From Ruminococcus sp. (GTDB lineage Bacteria; Bacillota; Clostridia; Oscillospirales; Ruminococcaceae): DNA of 41,950 nucleotides. The stretch spans positions 1 to 41,950 of the forward strand of contig JAGAOV010000023.1 in the NCBI GenBank assembly GCA_017623515.1. Direction: 5' to 3'. The notes below the pieces were generated by a model. That model made no database searches. It was not told the origin of the DNA and was given only the letters and a program-made list of their open reading frames with translations. This document shows positions 7,837-16,549 of the stretch, in pieces. Positions within the stretch are counted from its first letter, which is position 1, and each line of letters begins with the position of its first letter. Both the position numbers and the translations under genes were made by a program.

Positions 7837-9507
7837 TTAGAAAAGACCTGTGATGTTGCCGTCGTTGTCGCAGTCAATGCGGAGTGCGGACGGAGACTTG
7901 GGCAGACCGGGCATTGTCATGATATTGCCTGTCAGAACTACAATAAAGCCTGCGCCTGCGGAGAGTGTAACATCACGGACTGTAATTTTGAAGTTCTCCG
8001 GTTTGCCGAGAAGTGACGGATCGTCGGACAGTGAATACTGTGTCTTGGCAATGCACACCGGAAGCTCACCATGACCGAGAGCCTCGATCTGAGCGATAGC
8101 CTTTGCTGCCTGAGCAGTAATGTTCACGCCGTCTGCACGGTAAATTTCCTTAGCGATCTTCTCGATCTTTTCCGGAATGGAAAGCTTTGTATCATAAAGA
8201 ACGTGGAAGTCAGATTTCTTATTCTCAATTGTTCTGCATACCTGCTCTGCAAGGTCTGTACCGCCCTTGCCGCCCTTTGCGAATACCTCTGCAAGAGAGA
8301 AGTCAGCACCCAGCTTTTCGCAGAATTCCTGTACAAACTGGAGTTCAGCGTCTGTATCAGCAGCAAAACGGTTGATAGCAACTACTACCGGAACTCCGTA
8401 CTTCTGCATGTTTTCGATATGCACCTGAAGATTTACGATACCCTTTGCAAGAGCGTCCAGATTTTCATTGGAAAGCTCTGCCTTAGGAACGCCGCCGTTA
8501 TATTTCAGCGCACGTACTGTTGCAACAAGTACAACGCAGTCTGGTTTCAGACCGCCGTAACGGCACTTGATGTCAAAGAACTTCTCTGCACCGAGGTCAG
8601 AACCGAAACCAGCTTCGGTAATACAGTAGTCACCCAGCTTCAGGGCAAGGCGTGTTGCACGTATGGAGTTGCAGCCATGAGCAATATTTGCAAATGGGCC
8701 GCCGTGTATGAATGCAGGTGTATTTTCAAGAGTCTGTACAAGATTAGGCTTGAGAGCGTCCTTGAGGAGTGCTGCCATTGCGCCGTTTGCACCCAGATCC
8801 TTTGCATATACGGGATTTCCGTCAAGGTCATATGCAACGAGAATATTGCCCAGTCTTTCCTTCATATCAGCAAGGTCCTTTGAAAGGCAGAGAATAGCCA
8901 TAACCTCAGAAGCAACTGTGATCTGGAAACTGTCAGAACGCGGCACGCCGTCAACCTTGCCGCCAAGACCAATTACGATATTGCGGAGTGCTCTGTCGTT
9001 CATGTCAAGAACACGCTTGAGCATAATTCTTCTCTGGTCAATTCTCAGGTCGTTGCCCTGCTGCATGTGATTGTCAAGCATTGCACAAAGGAGATTATTT
9101 GCGGAAGTGATAGCATGCATATCACCTGTAAAGTGGAGGTTGATGTCCTCCATAGGTACTACCTGTGCATAGCCGCCGCCTGCTGCACCGCCCTTGATAC
9201 CGAATACTGGTCCCAGTGACGGCTCACGAAGTGCAAGAACTGCATTCTTGCCGATCTGTCCCATAGCTTCTGCAAGACCTACACTGATGGTAGTCTTACC
9301 CTCACCAGCCGGAGTAGGGTTGATAGCTGTAACAAGTATCAGCTTACCGTCCTCCTTTGTTTCAAGCTTATTGAAAAGCTCCTCGGAAAGTTTTGCCTTA
9401 TAGTGACCGTAGTATTCAATATCGTCCTCTTCAATACCCAGTCCCTTTGCGATCTCGCCGATCTTCTTCATTTTTGCCTGCTGTGCAATTTCAATATCTG
9501 TCAGCAT
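7837..9507 (-). CDS. fhs: formate-tetrahydrofolate ligase
   Basis: A 556-aa formyltetrahydrofolate synthetase. It forms 10-formyl-THF from formate, THF and ATP, feeding purine synthesis, initiator tRNA formylation or the methyl branch of one-carbon metabolism. The nucleotide loop TPAGEGKTT lies near residue 45 and [24 protein letters not shown] near 105. The C-terminal [15 protein letters not shown] is typical. The length matches the roughly 556 aa of the family. The start at 9507 has AGGAGG; the 25 extra codons of the longer frame lie over the leader and are rejected. It is the first gene of fhs-tsaE-tsaB-rpiB. Confidence 0.97.
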   Translation of the reverse strand: MLTDIEIAQQAKMKKIGEIAKGLGIEEDDIEYYGHYKAKLSEELFNKLETKEDGKLILVTAINPTPAGEGKTTISVGLAEAMGQIGKNAVLALREPSLGPVFGIKGGAAGGGYAQVVPMEDINLHFTGDMHAITSANNLLCAMLDNHMQQGNDLRIDQRRIMLKRVLDMNDRALRNIVIGLGGKVDGVPRSDSFQITVASEVMAILCLSKDLADMKERLGNILVAYDLDGNPVYAKDLGANGAMAALLKDALKPNLVQTLENTPAFIHGGPFANIAHGCNSIRATRLALKLGDYCITEAGFGSDLGAEKFFDIKCRYGGLKPDCVVLVATVRALKYNGGVPKAELSNENLDALAKGIVNLQVHIENMQKYGVPVVVAINRFAADTDAELQFVQEFCEKLGADFSLAEVFAKGGKGGTDLAEQVCRTIENKKSDFHVLYDTKLSIPEKIEKIAKEIYRADGVNITAQAAKAIAQIEALGHGELPVCIAKTQYSLSDDPSLLGKPENFKITVRDVTLSAGAGFIVVLTGNIMTMPGLPKSPSALRIDCDNDGNITGLF

Positions 9508-9553
9508 ATTTTTCCTCCTAATAGTTATTTTCACACTCGGAATACATGGTTTA

Positions 9554-9582
9554 ATTATACCATTTCCTAATGTAAATTGCAA
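9554..9582 (-). promoter_or_regulatory. promoter of fhs-tsaE-tsaB-rpiB
   Basis: On the minus strand, TTGCAA (9577-9582), a 17-bp spacer and TATAAT (9554-9559). The expected transcript start is about 40 bases before the fhs ATG. Confidence 0.8.
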
Positions 9583-9731
9583 GCATTATGACCTCTTTTG
9601 GCGTTTCAAATCACATTTTGCCTTTTTATGCGCCGCCCTTTGTACAGCCTGCGAAAATTACCCGTACTTACAATATATTCGGTATTTTTCATATGGTTAT
9701 ACTATATGATGTATAAAAAGGAGTTATATCT

Positions 9732-11000
9732 ATGAAGAAGTTTACGTTCACTCTTATTATTTCACTTTGCATTTCTCTTTTCTTCTGCGGATGTGTTAGA
9801 AAAGAAAATGCAGCTCAGGAACACGAAAAGCTTCATCTGTACGACTATGAGCAAACGCCTGAACATCTTGGAATAACCACCGACTCTCTGCCTGAACCAG
9901 AGCTTGCCTATGAAACTCTGAACTATTCACCGCAATACGCAATGTGGTTTACGGCTATGGATTATCCGGAAATTCTCATGACTAAAAGCGAGGATGAATT
10001 CACTGCTGAAATAGAAAAACGCTTTGACAACGCCGCCGGACTTGGAATCAACACTGTTTATGTGCAGGTACGTGCGTTTGGTGACGCTTACTATGAATCT
10101 TCCCTTTATTCACAGGGGCTTTATTCTCCGGCTGGAATGAACTTTGATCCTCTGAAAATCATGACAGATGCTGCACATGAACGAAAGCTTTCAATTCATG
10201 CATGGATAAATCCCCTCCGCTGTCAGTCGGACGTTCAGATGCAGGCTATGGAGGATAAATTTCAACTCAAAAAATGGTACGATGATGATACAAAAAAAGG
10301 CACGTACCTTTCACTTGTAGAGGGAAGGTGGTGGCTTTGTCCGGCGTATGAGGAAGTCAGGGAATTCATTGCGGCAGGTGCAGAGGAGATAGTGCGGAAT
10401 TACGACATAGACGGTATTCACATTGATGATTACTTTTACCCTACCGCTGATAATGGCTTTGATAACGAGGCTTTCGCAAAAAGCGAAATGCAGAACCTTA
10501 CCGAATTCCGAAAAGAACAGTGCAGCCTTATGGTAAAGGGAATATACGACGCTGTTAAATCCGTAAATCCAAACGTTCTTTTCGGCATAAGTCCGCAGGG
10601 TACGCTTTCCGGCAATAATTCACAATATTCAGATGTCGAAAGATGGTGCAGTGAGGAAGGCTTCTGCGACTATATCGTTCCTCAGATATACTTCGGCTTC
10701 AAAAATGAATCTGCGCCCTTTGCCGATATGCTTTCCCTCTGGAAAGGTCTTGTGAAAAATCCGGACACTGAACTTATCATAGGAATATGTACCTATAAAA
10801 TTGGCAGGGAGGACGCTTTCGCAGGCAGCGGAAAGGATGAATGGATAAACGATACCTCTGTTTCATCAAAGGAGCTTGCTCTGGTAATAGATTCCGGTCT
10901 TGGTGCGTCTATTTACAGCTACGCTTCAACCTTTGAGCCAGAGGAATTTGATGATATTATAGCAAAAGAACGCAATACTTTAAAAGATATTCTTATGTAG
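9732..11000 (+). CDS. GHL10-type (DUF187-like) glycoside-hydrolase-like lipoprotein
   Basis: A 422-aa exported protein. The first 20 residues form a signal sequence ending FFCG-C, so Cys21 is the probable lipidation site, and the protein should sit on the outer face of the membrane. From about residue 70 it has the TIM-barrel pattern of the glycosyl-hydrolase-like 10 family: AMWFTAMDYP, then GINTVYVQVRAFGDAYYES, HAWINPLR, DIDGIHIDDYFYP and GISPQG. The HIDDYFYP strand carries the putative acidic active-site residues. Relatives are thought to act on cell-wall or extracellular glycans; the substrate is unknown. The RBS AAAGGAG is good and a TATACT hexamer lies upstream without a clear -35. It is a single gene converging on the zinc-ribbon gene. 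Confidence 0.85.
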   Translation: MKKFTFTLIISLCISLFFCGCVRKENAAQEHEKLHLYDYEQTPEHLGITTDSLPEPELAYETLNYSPQYAMWFTAMDYPEILMTKSEDEFTAEIEKRFDNAAGLGINTVYVQVRAFGDAYYESSLYSQGLYSPAGMNFDPLKIMTDAAHERKLSIHAWINPLRCQSDVQMQAMEDKFQLKKWYDDDTKKGTYLSLVEGRWWLCPAYEEVREFIAAGAEEIVRNYDIDGIHIDDYFYPTADNGFDNEAFAKSEMQNLTEFRKEQCSLMVKGIYDAVKSVNPNVLFGISPQGTLSGNNSQYSDVERWCSEEGFCDYIVPQIYFGFKNESAPFADMLSLWKGLVKNPDTELIIGICTYKIGREDAFAGSGKDEWINDTSVSSKELALVIDSGLGASIYSYASTFEPEEFDDIIAKERNTLKDILM

Positions 11001-11012
11001 TCAGGACAGCGA

Positions 11013-11057
11013 AAAAAAGCCGCCGCACCATTTAAGATGCAGCGGCTTCTTAATTTT
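11013..11057. terminator. bidirectional terminator
   Basis: AAGCCGC (11017-11023) pairs with GCGGCTT (11042-11048), extended by a GCA/TGC inner stem. A T-tract follows on the minus strand and a weaker T-rich stretch on the plus strand. It serves the two converging genes. Confidence 0.85.
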
Positions 11058-11062
11058 CCAGA

Positions 11063-11407
11063 TTATTCAGAAGCAAGTCTTGTGCCGCACTTGCCGCAGA
11101 ATTCAAATGAATACTTTTCATCGAATCTTGTTCCGCATGTGCCGCAGATACGAACGCCCTTGAGAGCCTGAAGATCAGATCTCATGCTGTTGATTCTTCT
11201 CTTTCTGTCATCAATGTCTGCACAAAGAGCTGTGTAATCACCATTGGGGTTTGCATAGTACTGCTTGCCGATCTCCTGCATTACTTCCTGAATACGTTCC
11301 TGCTCATAAGCAATCTTCTTCTTCAGGTTGTTTGATTCAGATGCAGACTTGGACATATCAGATACGCCCTTGCTTGCTCCTGAAATCTTGTCTAAAATAT
11401 TTGCCAT
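11063..11407 (-). CDS. small coiled-coil protein with C-terminal zinc ribbon
   Basis: A 114-aa soluble protein without signal peptide. Residues 20-85 are charged and helical (likely coiled coil). The C-terminus holds CGTCG near 88 and CGKCG near 104, a four-Cys zinc ribbon. Such zinc-ribbon proteins are common in clostridia with no assigned role. It is monocistronic, with GAGGAG as RBS and a strong terminator. Function unknown. Confidence 0.8.
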   Translation of the reverse strand: MANILDKISGASKGVSDMSKSASESNNLKKKIAYEQERIQEVMQEIGKQYYANPNGDYTALCADIDDRKRRINSMRSDLQALKGVRICGTCGTRFDEKYSFEFCGKCGTRLASE

Positions 11408-11485
11408 AGTAATCGCTCCTCTATAAATAAATACTATCTAAATTATACAGCTTTTTTGTTCTCTTGTCAAGTGCTTTTATAGCAT

Positions 11486-12916
11486 TTACTTTTCAACAGG
11501 CTCAAAGCGTATGCGAATATTAGGAAGCGCATTGAGAGTTGTGTAGGAATTATGGAGACCATCCTCAATTGAAAGGTCATTTTCTCCTGTTGCAGGCGGT
11601 GCGAATATCTTGAGAGTCATGTCACATGCACTCTCAAGCGGCTTTTCAAAAAATGCCGCCATAAGGTCAATGGTCTTTGCATGAGGTGCTTTATAGAACC
11701 ATTTGCCGTTTATCTCCATCATGAGGTTGCAGTCATCTTCAAATGTAACCTCACAGAATGTGGGGTTCTTTTCAAAGTGCAGCGGAATTGCAATACCCTC
11801 TGCGTCCTCAGAATTGCCCCAGCGAAGTGTAAGCGGAAGCTGAACCTCCTCGCCCTGAGTCATTGACGGCTTGAACCAATCATCATGGATTATTTCCTTA
11901 TAGGTATCCATTACAGGCTGCGCAATGCCAACATTGGGATTGTTGGGATCTTCTATCTCAAGTCCCAGTCTTCCTCTGTCACGGAACTGATAGAATGTAA
12001 AGCCGCTGAACCAGTCCGCATTTTCAGCCTTCAGCATATCGCAGAAGTCACGAACCATCATAGCCTGCTCGTAAGGGCCGGTAACATCACCGTCAGCATT
12101 GAATTCGGACATAACCATAGGCTTTGCTGTACCGCCGTTCAGATAGCAGTAACGCTCGAAACTTCTTTTAGTGAGGTTGTATGTGCCCTCAACAGTTCCT
12201 CTGCTGTGGGAATTTCCGCCGTGTTCAGCTACATCATAAGGCCAGCCCCAGTGGAGTGCCATGTACTTGTCAACAGACCAGATGTCAGCCTCCGGAATAG
12301 TCTGTGCAAACTCTGCTTCCTTCTCCATCTCTTCCTTTTCAGGATGCTCGATACCGCCGATGCAGATGATAGTCTTTACATTAGGTGCGTTTTCCTTGAT
12401 AATACGGCTTGCACGTACAAAGAAATCTGCAACCTCCTGATAAGAGCATCTCTTATTGAATGAGAACCAGTTGCCTGTTGCTTCATGATTTATACGGAGG
12501 AATACTCTGCCGAACGGACGGAGATCCTTTGCAATTGCAACAAGATGTTCATCTGTAACATTGGGATCTATAGTCAGCGTAAGAGTAACATCCTGACCGT
12601 GGGCACGAATTTCACGCATATATGTGAACGGCTCGTCATCTGTTGTGCCGCCCAGACCGCCCTTGTATGTGAAGTAATCATCATATGGGAAATCCCATGC
12701 AAACTTTACATCAGGATTTGCATGTACTACGCTTGCTCTTCCAGGCCAGCCCTTATCCAAAGGATAATAACAGTACATAAGGCTGATACTTCTGTGAGGT
12801 CTGCCCATTTTTGCAAGTATGTAGTCCTGATCTACATATTCGCCTCTTTCACTGCCGTCGCCAAGGTCTACTGCACACTTTGCAGCACCCATATGCAGCT
12901 TATAAATTTTTTCCAT
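11486..12916 (-). CDS. cytoplasmic GH26-like glycoside hydrolase
   Basis: A 476-aa clan GH-A type TIM-barrel enzyme. FLRINHEATGNWFSFN (139-154) matches the GH26 acid/base strand (R-x-x-HE-x-x-G-x-W-F), making E145 the probable acid/base. PMVMSEFNA puts E271 as a nucleophile candidate. From about 370 a beta-rich C-terminal domain follows. There is no signal peptide, so it should act on imported oligosaccharides such as manno-oligosaccharides, which is unusual because many GH26 enzymes are secreted. It is monocistronic, with its own consensus promoter and a palindrome upstream. The family assignment rests on motifs; GH5 or GH39-like is possible. Confidence 0.75.
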   Translation of the reverse strand: MEKIYKLHMGAAKCAVDLGDGSERGEYVDQDYILAKMGRPHRSISLMYCYYPLDKGWPGRASVVHANPDVKFAWDFPYDDYFTYKGGLGGTTDDEPFTYMREIRAHGQDVTLTLTIDPNVTDEHLVAIAKDLRPFGRVFLRINHEATGNWFSFNKRCSYQEVADFFVRASRIIKENAPNVKTIICIGGIEHPEKEEMEKEAEFAQTIPEADIWSVDKYMALHWGWPYDVAEHGGNSHSRGTVEGTYNLTKRSFERYCYLNGGTAKPMVMSEFNADGDVTGPYEQAMMVRDFCDMLKAENADWFSGFTFYQFRDRGRLGLEIEDPNNPNVGIAQPVMDTYKEIIHDDWFKPSMTQGEEVQLPLTLRWGNSEDAEGIAIPLHFEKNPTFCEVTFEDDCNLMMEINGKWFYKAPHAKTIDLMAAFFEKPLESACDMTLKIFAPPATGENDLSIEDGLHNSYTTLNALPNIRIRFEPVEK

Positions 12917-12976
12917 TTAAATTGCTCCTTTTCCTTTTTCCTTAAAACACTTTCCGGTTAAGCCGGTACTTTTCAT

Positions 12977-13005
12977 ATTGTACCAGATAAATTCTATAGT
13001 GTCAA
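12977..13005 (-). promoter_or_regulatory. promoter of GH26-like gene
   Basis: On the minus strand, TTGACA (13000-13005), a 17-bp spacer and TACAAT (12977-12982). Confidence 0.82.
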
Positions 13006-13023
13006 TCGTTTTACTGTAAAAGA

Positions 13024-13038
13024 TAACTGATACAGTTA
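13024..13038. promoter_or_regulatory. 15-bp palindrome upstream of the GH26-like promoter
   Basis: TAACTG-ATA-CAGTTA, centred about 25 bp upstream of the -35 box. This suits an activator or a secondary operator. The binding protein is unknown. Confidence 0.45.
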
Positions 13039-13117
13039 CCCGATCATATTTCATCCCCTATTCAGAGTCAAAGTCTGAAAAAATAGTGAGAATCTGAAAA
13101 AAATTTCTGAAAAGCTA

Positions 13118-13146
13118 TGGACTTTAACGGATTTTTATAGTATAAT
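13118..13146 (+). promoter_or_regulatory. promoter of foldase lipoprotein gene
   Basis: TGGACT (13118-13123), a 17-bp spacer and TATAAT (13141-13146). The -35 is weak, the -10 perfect. Confidence 0.6.
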
Positions 13147-13185
13147 AAGTAAGTATTTGATAAATTACTTGGAGGTAATGATAAA

Positions 13186-14421
13186 ATGGCAAACTTTAAG
13201 AAGATCGCAGCAGGGGCTGCTGCTCTTGCAATGATGGGATCACTGGCTGCATGCGGAAGCAATACTGCTTATGCTCTTACAATAGATGGGGAGCAGATCA
13301 ACGCTGGCTTATATATCTATTATTCCTATATTGCATACAACGACGCTGTTACAACTCTCTCAGATCAGAACGAGGAACTCGATGTAACTGATAAGGAGGT
13401 TGTAAAGGATCAGGTTATCGACGGCAAGGATACCCTTAAATGGATTCAGGACAAGGCTCTTACATACTGCGGTGAGCATGTCGCTGTAAATAAGGATTTT
13501 GAGGCTGCCGGTCTCACTCTCAGCGATGAAGAAAAAGACGAGATCAATGCTTCTGTAGAATCCTTCTGGGAAACTAACGCTGAAAAGTTTGAGGAAAACG
13601 GTATTTCTGAAGCATCTGTACGTCAGATCATGGAGTATACCTACAAGGCAAGCGACCTGTTCATGCACTACTATGAAATAGACGGTGTTGAAGGCGTTAC
13701 AGAAGAAGAGGTTCACGACTACTATGTTGAAAATAATGCTCGTGTACAGTATATCCGCTTCGATCTCGTTGACGGCAAGGGCGCAAATCTCAGTGAAGCT
13801 GGCAAGGATGACATTAAGTCAATGGTTGAGGATTACCTCGATGCTGTTGAAAAAATCAACAGCGAGGACAAACTTGCTGATAAGATGGATGAAATTCAGG
13901 AAGAATACAATGCTTATGTAACTTCCATTTCTGAAGAAGCTGTTGCTGCTACTGCTACTGACGCTGAGGGCAATGTTACAACTACCACTACAACTACTAC
14001 AACTCTTGCTGAAGGCGAAACTACCACTACAACAACTACTACAACTATTCCATATAAGAATGAATCTATCATCGTAAGAGCTACAACTAATGAAAAAATA
14101 AAGGAAGAGGATATAAAATATTCTCCATCCAAGGTTATTCATGACCATGTATTCAACGACGCTGAGACAAACAAGGCTTCTATGGTATTCGATGAGGAAA
14201 ACAACGCTTATTATCTCATCGTTCGCTATGACATTGAAGAACGTATGAATGAAGACGACATCTGGACTGATGACCAGAAAAATGCTGTTATTTCCGAAAT
14301 GTTCAGCGATGCTTTTCAGGAAAAGCTCGACGCATGGTGTGATGCTCAGAATGTTGAGCTGAACAAGGCTGCTATCAAGCGTTATGATCCGTTCAAGATC
14401 GACTTCACCAGTGAAGAATAA
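13186..14421 (+). CDS. PrsA/SurA-like foldase lipoprotein with a threonine-rich insert
   Basis: A 411-aa lipoprotein. Its signal peptide has the lipobox SLAAC, lipidated at Cys23. Residues 30-230 are helical and resemble the SurA-N/PrsA chaperone region, including KEVVKDQVIDGKDTLKWIQDKAL. RVQYIRFDLV begins what would be a parvulin-type rotamase domain. It is interrupted around 265-285 by two runs of eight or nine Thr. The C-terminal part (MVFDEENNAYYLIVRYDIEE) looks like the end of a parvulin domain. The likely role is folding of exported proteins on the outer membrane face, useful for a heavy enzyme secretor. Rotamase activity is doubtful given the interruption. The RBS is GGAGGT. Confidence 0.72.
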   Translation: MANFKKIAAGAAALAMMGSLAACGSNTAYALTIDGEQINAGLYIYYSYIAYNDAVTTLSDQNEELDVTDKEVVKDQVIDGKDTLKWIQDKALTYCGEHVAVNKDFEAAGLTLSDEEKDEINASVESFWETNAEKFEENGISEASVRQIMEYTYKASDLFMHYYEIDGVEGVTEEEVHDYYVENNARVQYIRFDLVDGKGANLSEAGKDDIKSMVEDYLDAVEKINSEDKLADKMDEIQEEYNAYVTSISEEAVAATATDAEGNVTTTTTTTTTLAEGETTTTTTTTTIPYKNESIIVRATTNEKIKEEDIKYSPSKVIHDHVFNDAETNKASMVFDEENNAYYLIVRYDIEERMNEDDIWTDDQKNAVISEMFSDAFQEKLDAWCDAQNVELNKAAIKRYDPFKIDFTSEE

Positions 14422-14438
14422 TTATCCAGATTATAATA

Positions 14439-14474
14439 AGGGCTGCTGCACAAATTTTAAAGTGCAGCAGCCCT
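14439..14474. terminator. terminator between converging genes
   Basis: A perfect 13-bp stem, AGGGCTGCTGCAC (14439-14451) with its complement (14462-14474) around a 10-base loop. The T-tracts are modest on both strands. Confidence 0.75.
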
Positions 14475-14487
14475 ATTGCTTTATATA

Positions 14488-15027
14488 TCAGAATGAACCA
14501 TATGTAACCGTTTCGCCTATAGGCTTTCTCATACCCTCAGAATCATGACGGTCTGGTGACTTGTAAAGTGCGTCCGGTGCAGCATATCCAACCAAAAGAA
14601 CATTTACCGGAACATAGTTTTCAGGAATGTTGAAGTTTGCACGGATGATCTCCGGCTTGAAACGACACATCCAAAGAGTTCCAAGTCCCTGTTCTGTTGC
14701 TGCAAGTATCATATGATCGGTAACGATGGTAGCGTCGATCTCATGAATATTGTGTTCGTCATACTTTCTTGTCCATGAGCATTCCGGTTCTACACACACG
14801 ATTATAGCACAGGGTGCATTATACAGAGCCGGTATGCCTGCTGCTTCAGCCATTTTTTCCATGCCCTCCGGAGTATTCACAACAAGTATCCTCTGCGGCT
14901 GTGCATTTACTCCTGTAGGCGCAACACGTCCGCATTCCAGTATGTAGTCCAGCTTTTCCTGTTCAACTGCCTTACGCAGATAACCTCTTACAGAGTATCT
15001 CTTCTTAGCAAGTTCCAAAAAATTCAT
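14488..15027 (-). CDS. nitroreductase-family flavoprotein
   Basis: A 179-aa FMN-dependent nitroreductase-like enzyme. It starts MNFLELAKKRYSVRGYL, where the family RxSxR motif is RYSVR. CGRVAPTGVNAQP (near 38-50) and DATIVTDHMILAATEQGLGTLWMCRF (110-135) are typical. The RBS AAAGGA supports this start; a frame 12 codons longer enters the leader hairpin. NAD(P)H-dependent reduction of quinones or nitro compounds is the family activity; the physiological substrate is unknown. It is monocistronic, with a structured leader of about 140 nt. Confidence 0.9.
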   Translation of the reverse strand: MNFLELAKKRYSVRGYLRKAVEQEKLDYILECGRVAPTGVNAQPQRILVVNTPEGMEKMAEAAGIPALYNAPCAIIVCVEPECSWTRKYDEHNIHEIDATIVTDHMILAATEQGLGTLWMCRFKPEIIRANFNIPENYVPVNVLLVGYAAPDALYKSPDRHDSEGMRKPIGETVTYGSF

Positions 15028-15048
15028 AAAATCATTCCTTTCAGCTAT

Positions 15049-15163
15049 AAAAACAGACTGCATAAAAGCAGCCTGTTTTTATAAAAAATAGTAGTGAGAG
15101 ATAATTGGACGAAGCAGCGCATCGGGATCCATGCACCTCAATCAGGATGCGCCCTTTGCTCCG
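15049..15163 (-). ncRNA. structured 5' leader of nitroreductase mRNA, possible attenuator
   Basis: Between promoter and RBS the minus-strand transcript can form a long stem. GGAGCA (15157-15162) pairs with TGCTTC (15111-15116), and inside it GCGCATC (15146-15152) pairs with GATGCGC (15117-15123). Next comes a second hairpin, AAAAACAG plus GCTGC paired with GCAG plus CTGTTTTT (15049-15080), which ends in U residues directly upstream of the RBS, like a terminator. It matches no riboswitch class I can recognise. Confidence 0.45.
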
Positions 15164-15175
15164 CCTGATATGTAT

Positions 15176-15204
15176 ATTATACACTAAAATTTATATAAAA
15201 TCAA
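15176..15204 (-). promoter_or_regulatory. promoter of nitroreductase gene
   Basis: On the minus strand, TTGATT (15199-15204), a 17-bp spacer and TATAAT (15176-15181). Confidence 0.75.
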
Positions 15205-15329
15205 GAGGAAAGATTGATTAAACATTCTTTATCTTTTGTGCAGAATATACAATTCATTTTTCGCCAGACAGACTTTTCATGCTCAGAACCGTTCCTATTT
15301 GATTTTTCAGACTTTTTTTCAAAAAAGGC

Positions 15330-15358
15330 TTGACAAACATCCTGAAATGGTGTATAAT
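15330..15358 (+). promoter_or_regulatory. promoter of the tRNA-Ser pair
   Basis: TTGACA (15330-15335), a 17-bp spacer and TATAAT (15353-15358): full consensus, as expected for stable RNA. Confidence 0.9.
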
Positions 15359-15396
15359 ATAAAAGCTGGTTGATGAATCGGCTGATAATTTAAAAT

Positions 15397-15485
15397 GGAG
15401 AGATGTCCGAGTGGTTTAAGGAGCTGGTCTTGAAAACCAGTGATCCCGCAAGGGACCGTGGGTTCGAATCCCACTCTCTCCGCCA
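15397..15485 (+). tRNA. tRNA-Ser (UGA)
   Basis: Acceptor GGAGAGA pairs with TCTCTCC. The anticodon stem CTGGT/ACCAG encloses loop CTTGAAA, giving anticodon TGA. There is a long variable arm (GATCCCGCAAGGGACC) and the T-loop GGTTCGAATCC. GCCA is encoded. Class II tRNA, first of a pair. Confidence 0.97.
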
Positions 15486-15491
15486 TATCTT

Positions 15492-15581
15492 GCAGAAATA
15501 CCCAAGTGGTGAAGGGGCTCCCCTGCTAAGGGAGTAGGTCGGGAAACCGGCGCGAGGGTTCAAATCCCTCTTTCTGCGCCA
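15492..15581 (+). tRNA. tRNA-Ser (GCU)
   Basis: Acceptor GCAGAAA pairs with TTTCTGC. The anticodon loop CTGCTAA gives anticodon GCT. It has a long variable arm, T-loop GGTTCAAATCC and encoded CCA. It lies six bases after the first tRNA and shares its promoter. Together the two read UCN and AGY serine codons. Confidence 0.97.
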
Positions 15582-15584
15582 TGA

Positions 15585-15616
15585 AAAACACGCAGTTTAT
15601 TGCGTGTTTTTTCGTT
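15585..15616 (+). terminator. terminator of tRNA operon
   Basis: AAAACACGCA (15585-15594) pairs with TGCGTGTTTT (15601-15610) around six bases, then a T-rich tail. The SDR gene follows with no obvious promoter of its own, so some read-through may feed it. Confidence 0.85.
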
Positions 15617-15641
15617 TTATACCATGAAAGGAACAAATATA

Positions 15642-16394
15642 ATGAAAGCAGTAATAACCGGAGCAACCTCCGGCATAGGCAGAGACATGGCGATGATACT
15701 TGCCCACAACGGCTGGGATCTGATACTTACAGGACGCAATAAGGAGGAGCTTGAGTTTCTGAAAATGACTCTTCCTGTTAATGTAGAAACCATAGCCCTT
15801 GATCTGTCAAAGGAAAACGCACCATTTGAATTATATAATTTCTGCAAAGGGAAAAAAACCGACTTGCTCATAAACAACGCAGGCTTTGGGGCATACGGTA
15901 AATTTTCAGATGTAGATCTTGATACCGAACTCGAAATGATCTCGGTAAACGTCCGTGCAGTACATATTCTTACAAAGCTTTTTCTCCATGACTTCAGGAA
16001 ACGAAACAGAGGACGAATACTCAATGTTGCATCTGTTGCCGGTCTTATGACAGGCCCTCTGATGTCCACCTATTATGCCACCAAAAATTATGTAACAAGG
16101 CTTTCTCTTGCCATAGCAGAGGAACTTAGACGTGAAAACAGTCGTGTAACAGTCAGCGTACTTTGCCCCGGCCCTGTTCGTACACGTTTCAATGAAAGAG
16201 CTGGGGCTGATTTCCGTCCCTCTCATACAAAAAGCTATGATGTTGCAAAATATGCCCTTGAACAGACTCTTCAGGGAAAAAAGCTTATCATACCAGACAA
16301 TATAGTCAAGCTTGGTATTATGGCTGCAAAATTCGTTCCCCATGAAATTCTGCCTGCAATTCTCTATGAAATTCAGTGCAGAAGAGGTAAATAA
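15642..16394 (+). CDS. short-chain dehydrogenase/reductase
   Basis: A 250-aa classical SDR. The cofactor loop TGATSGIG is at 6-13, and NNAG follows LLIN in the fourth strand. The active-site segment is NVASVAG...STYYATKNY, with the catalytic Tyr and Lys in YATK. AAAGGA precedes the ATG at 15642; upstream in-frame starts lie in the tRNA terminator. It resembles DltE/YqjQ-type SDRs of unknown substrate. A strong terminator follows. It sits just behind the tRNA pair. Confidence 0.92.
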   Translation: MKAVITGATSGIGRDMAMILAHNGWDLILTGRNKEELEFLKMTLPVNVETIALDLSKENAPFELYNFCKGKKTDLLINNAGFGAYGKFSDVDLDTELEMISVNVRAVHILTKLFLHDFRKRNRGRILNVASVAGLMTGPLMSTYYATKNYVTRLSLAIAEELRRENSRVTVSVLCPGPVRTRFNERAGADFRPSHTKSYDVAKYALEQTLQGKKLIIPDNIVKLGIMAAKFVPHEILPAILYEIQCRRGK

Positions 16395-16404
16395 AAAATT
16401 TTAG

Positions 16405-16438
16405 AAAGGCTGGTGCAGAAAAACGCACCAGCCTTTTT
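16405..16438 (+). terminator. terminator of SDR gene
   Basis: A perfect 12-bp stem, AAAGGCTGGTGC (16405-16416) with GCACCAGCCTTT (16425-16436), followed by T residues. Confidence 0.92.
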
Positions 16439-16549
16439 ATGGTTCTCTATCTCATATGTTGGAGAATTCACAATTCCATCAGCCATGCCGCAGACGTAAC
16501 TGCTCCCTTACTAAGAAAAGCATTGATCGGTGCGCTTCGCACATGGATT

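Noticed and set aside
9660-9731. Promoter for the GHL10-like lipoprotein gene
   Set aside because: A TATACT hexamer is present, but no -35 lies at 16-18 bp, so I could not define a promoter.
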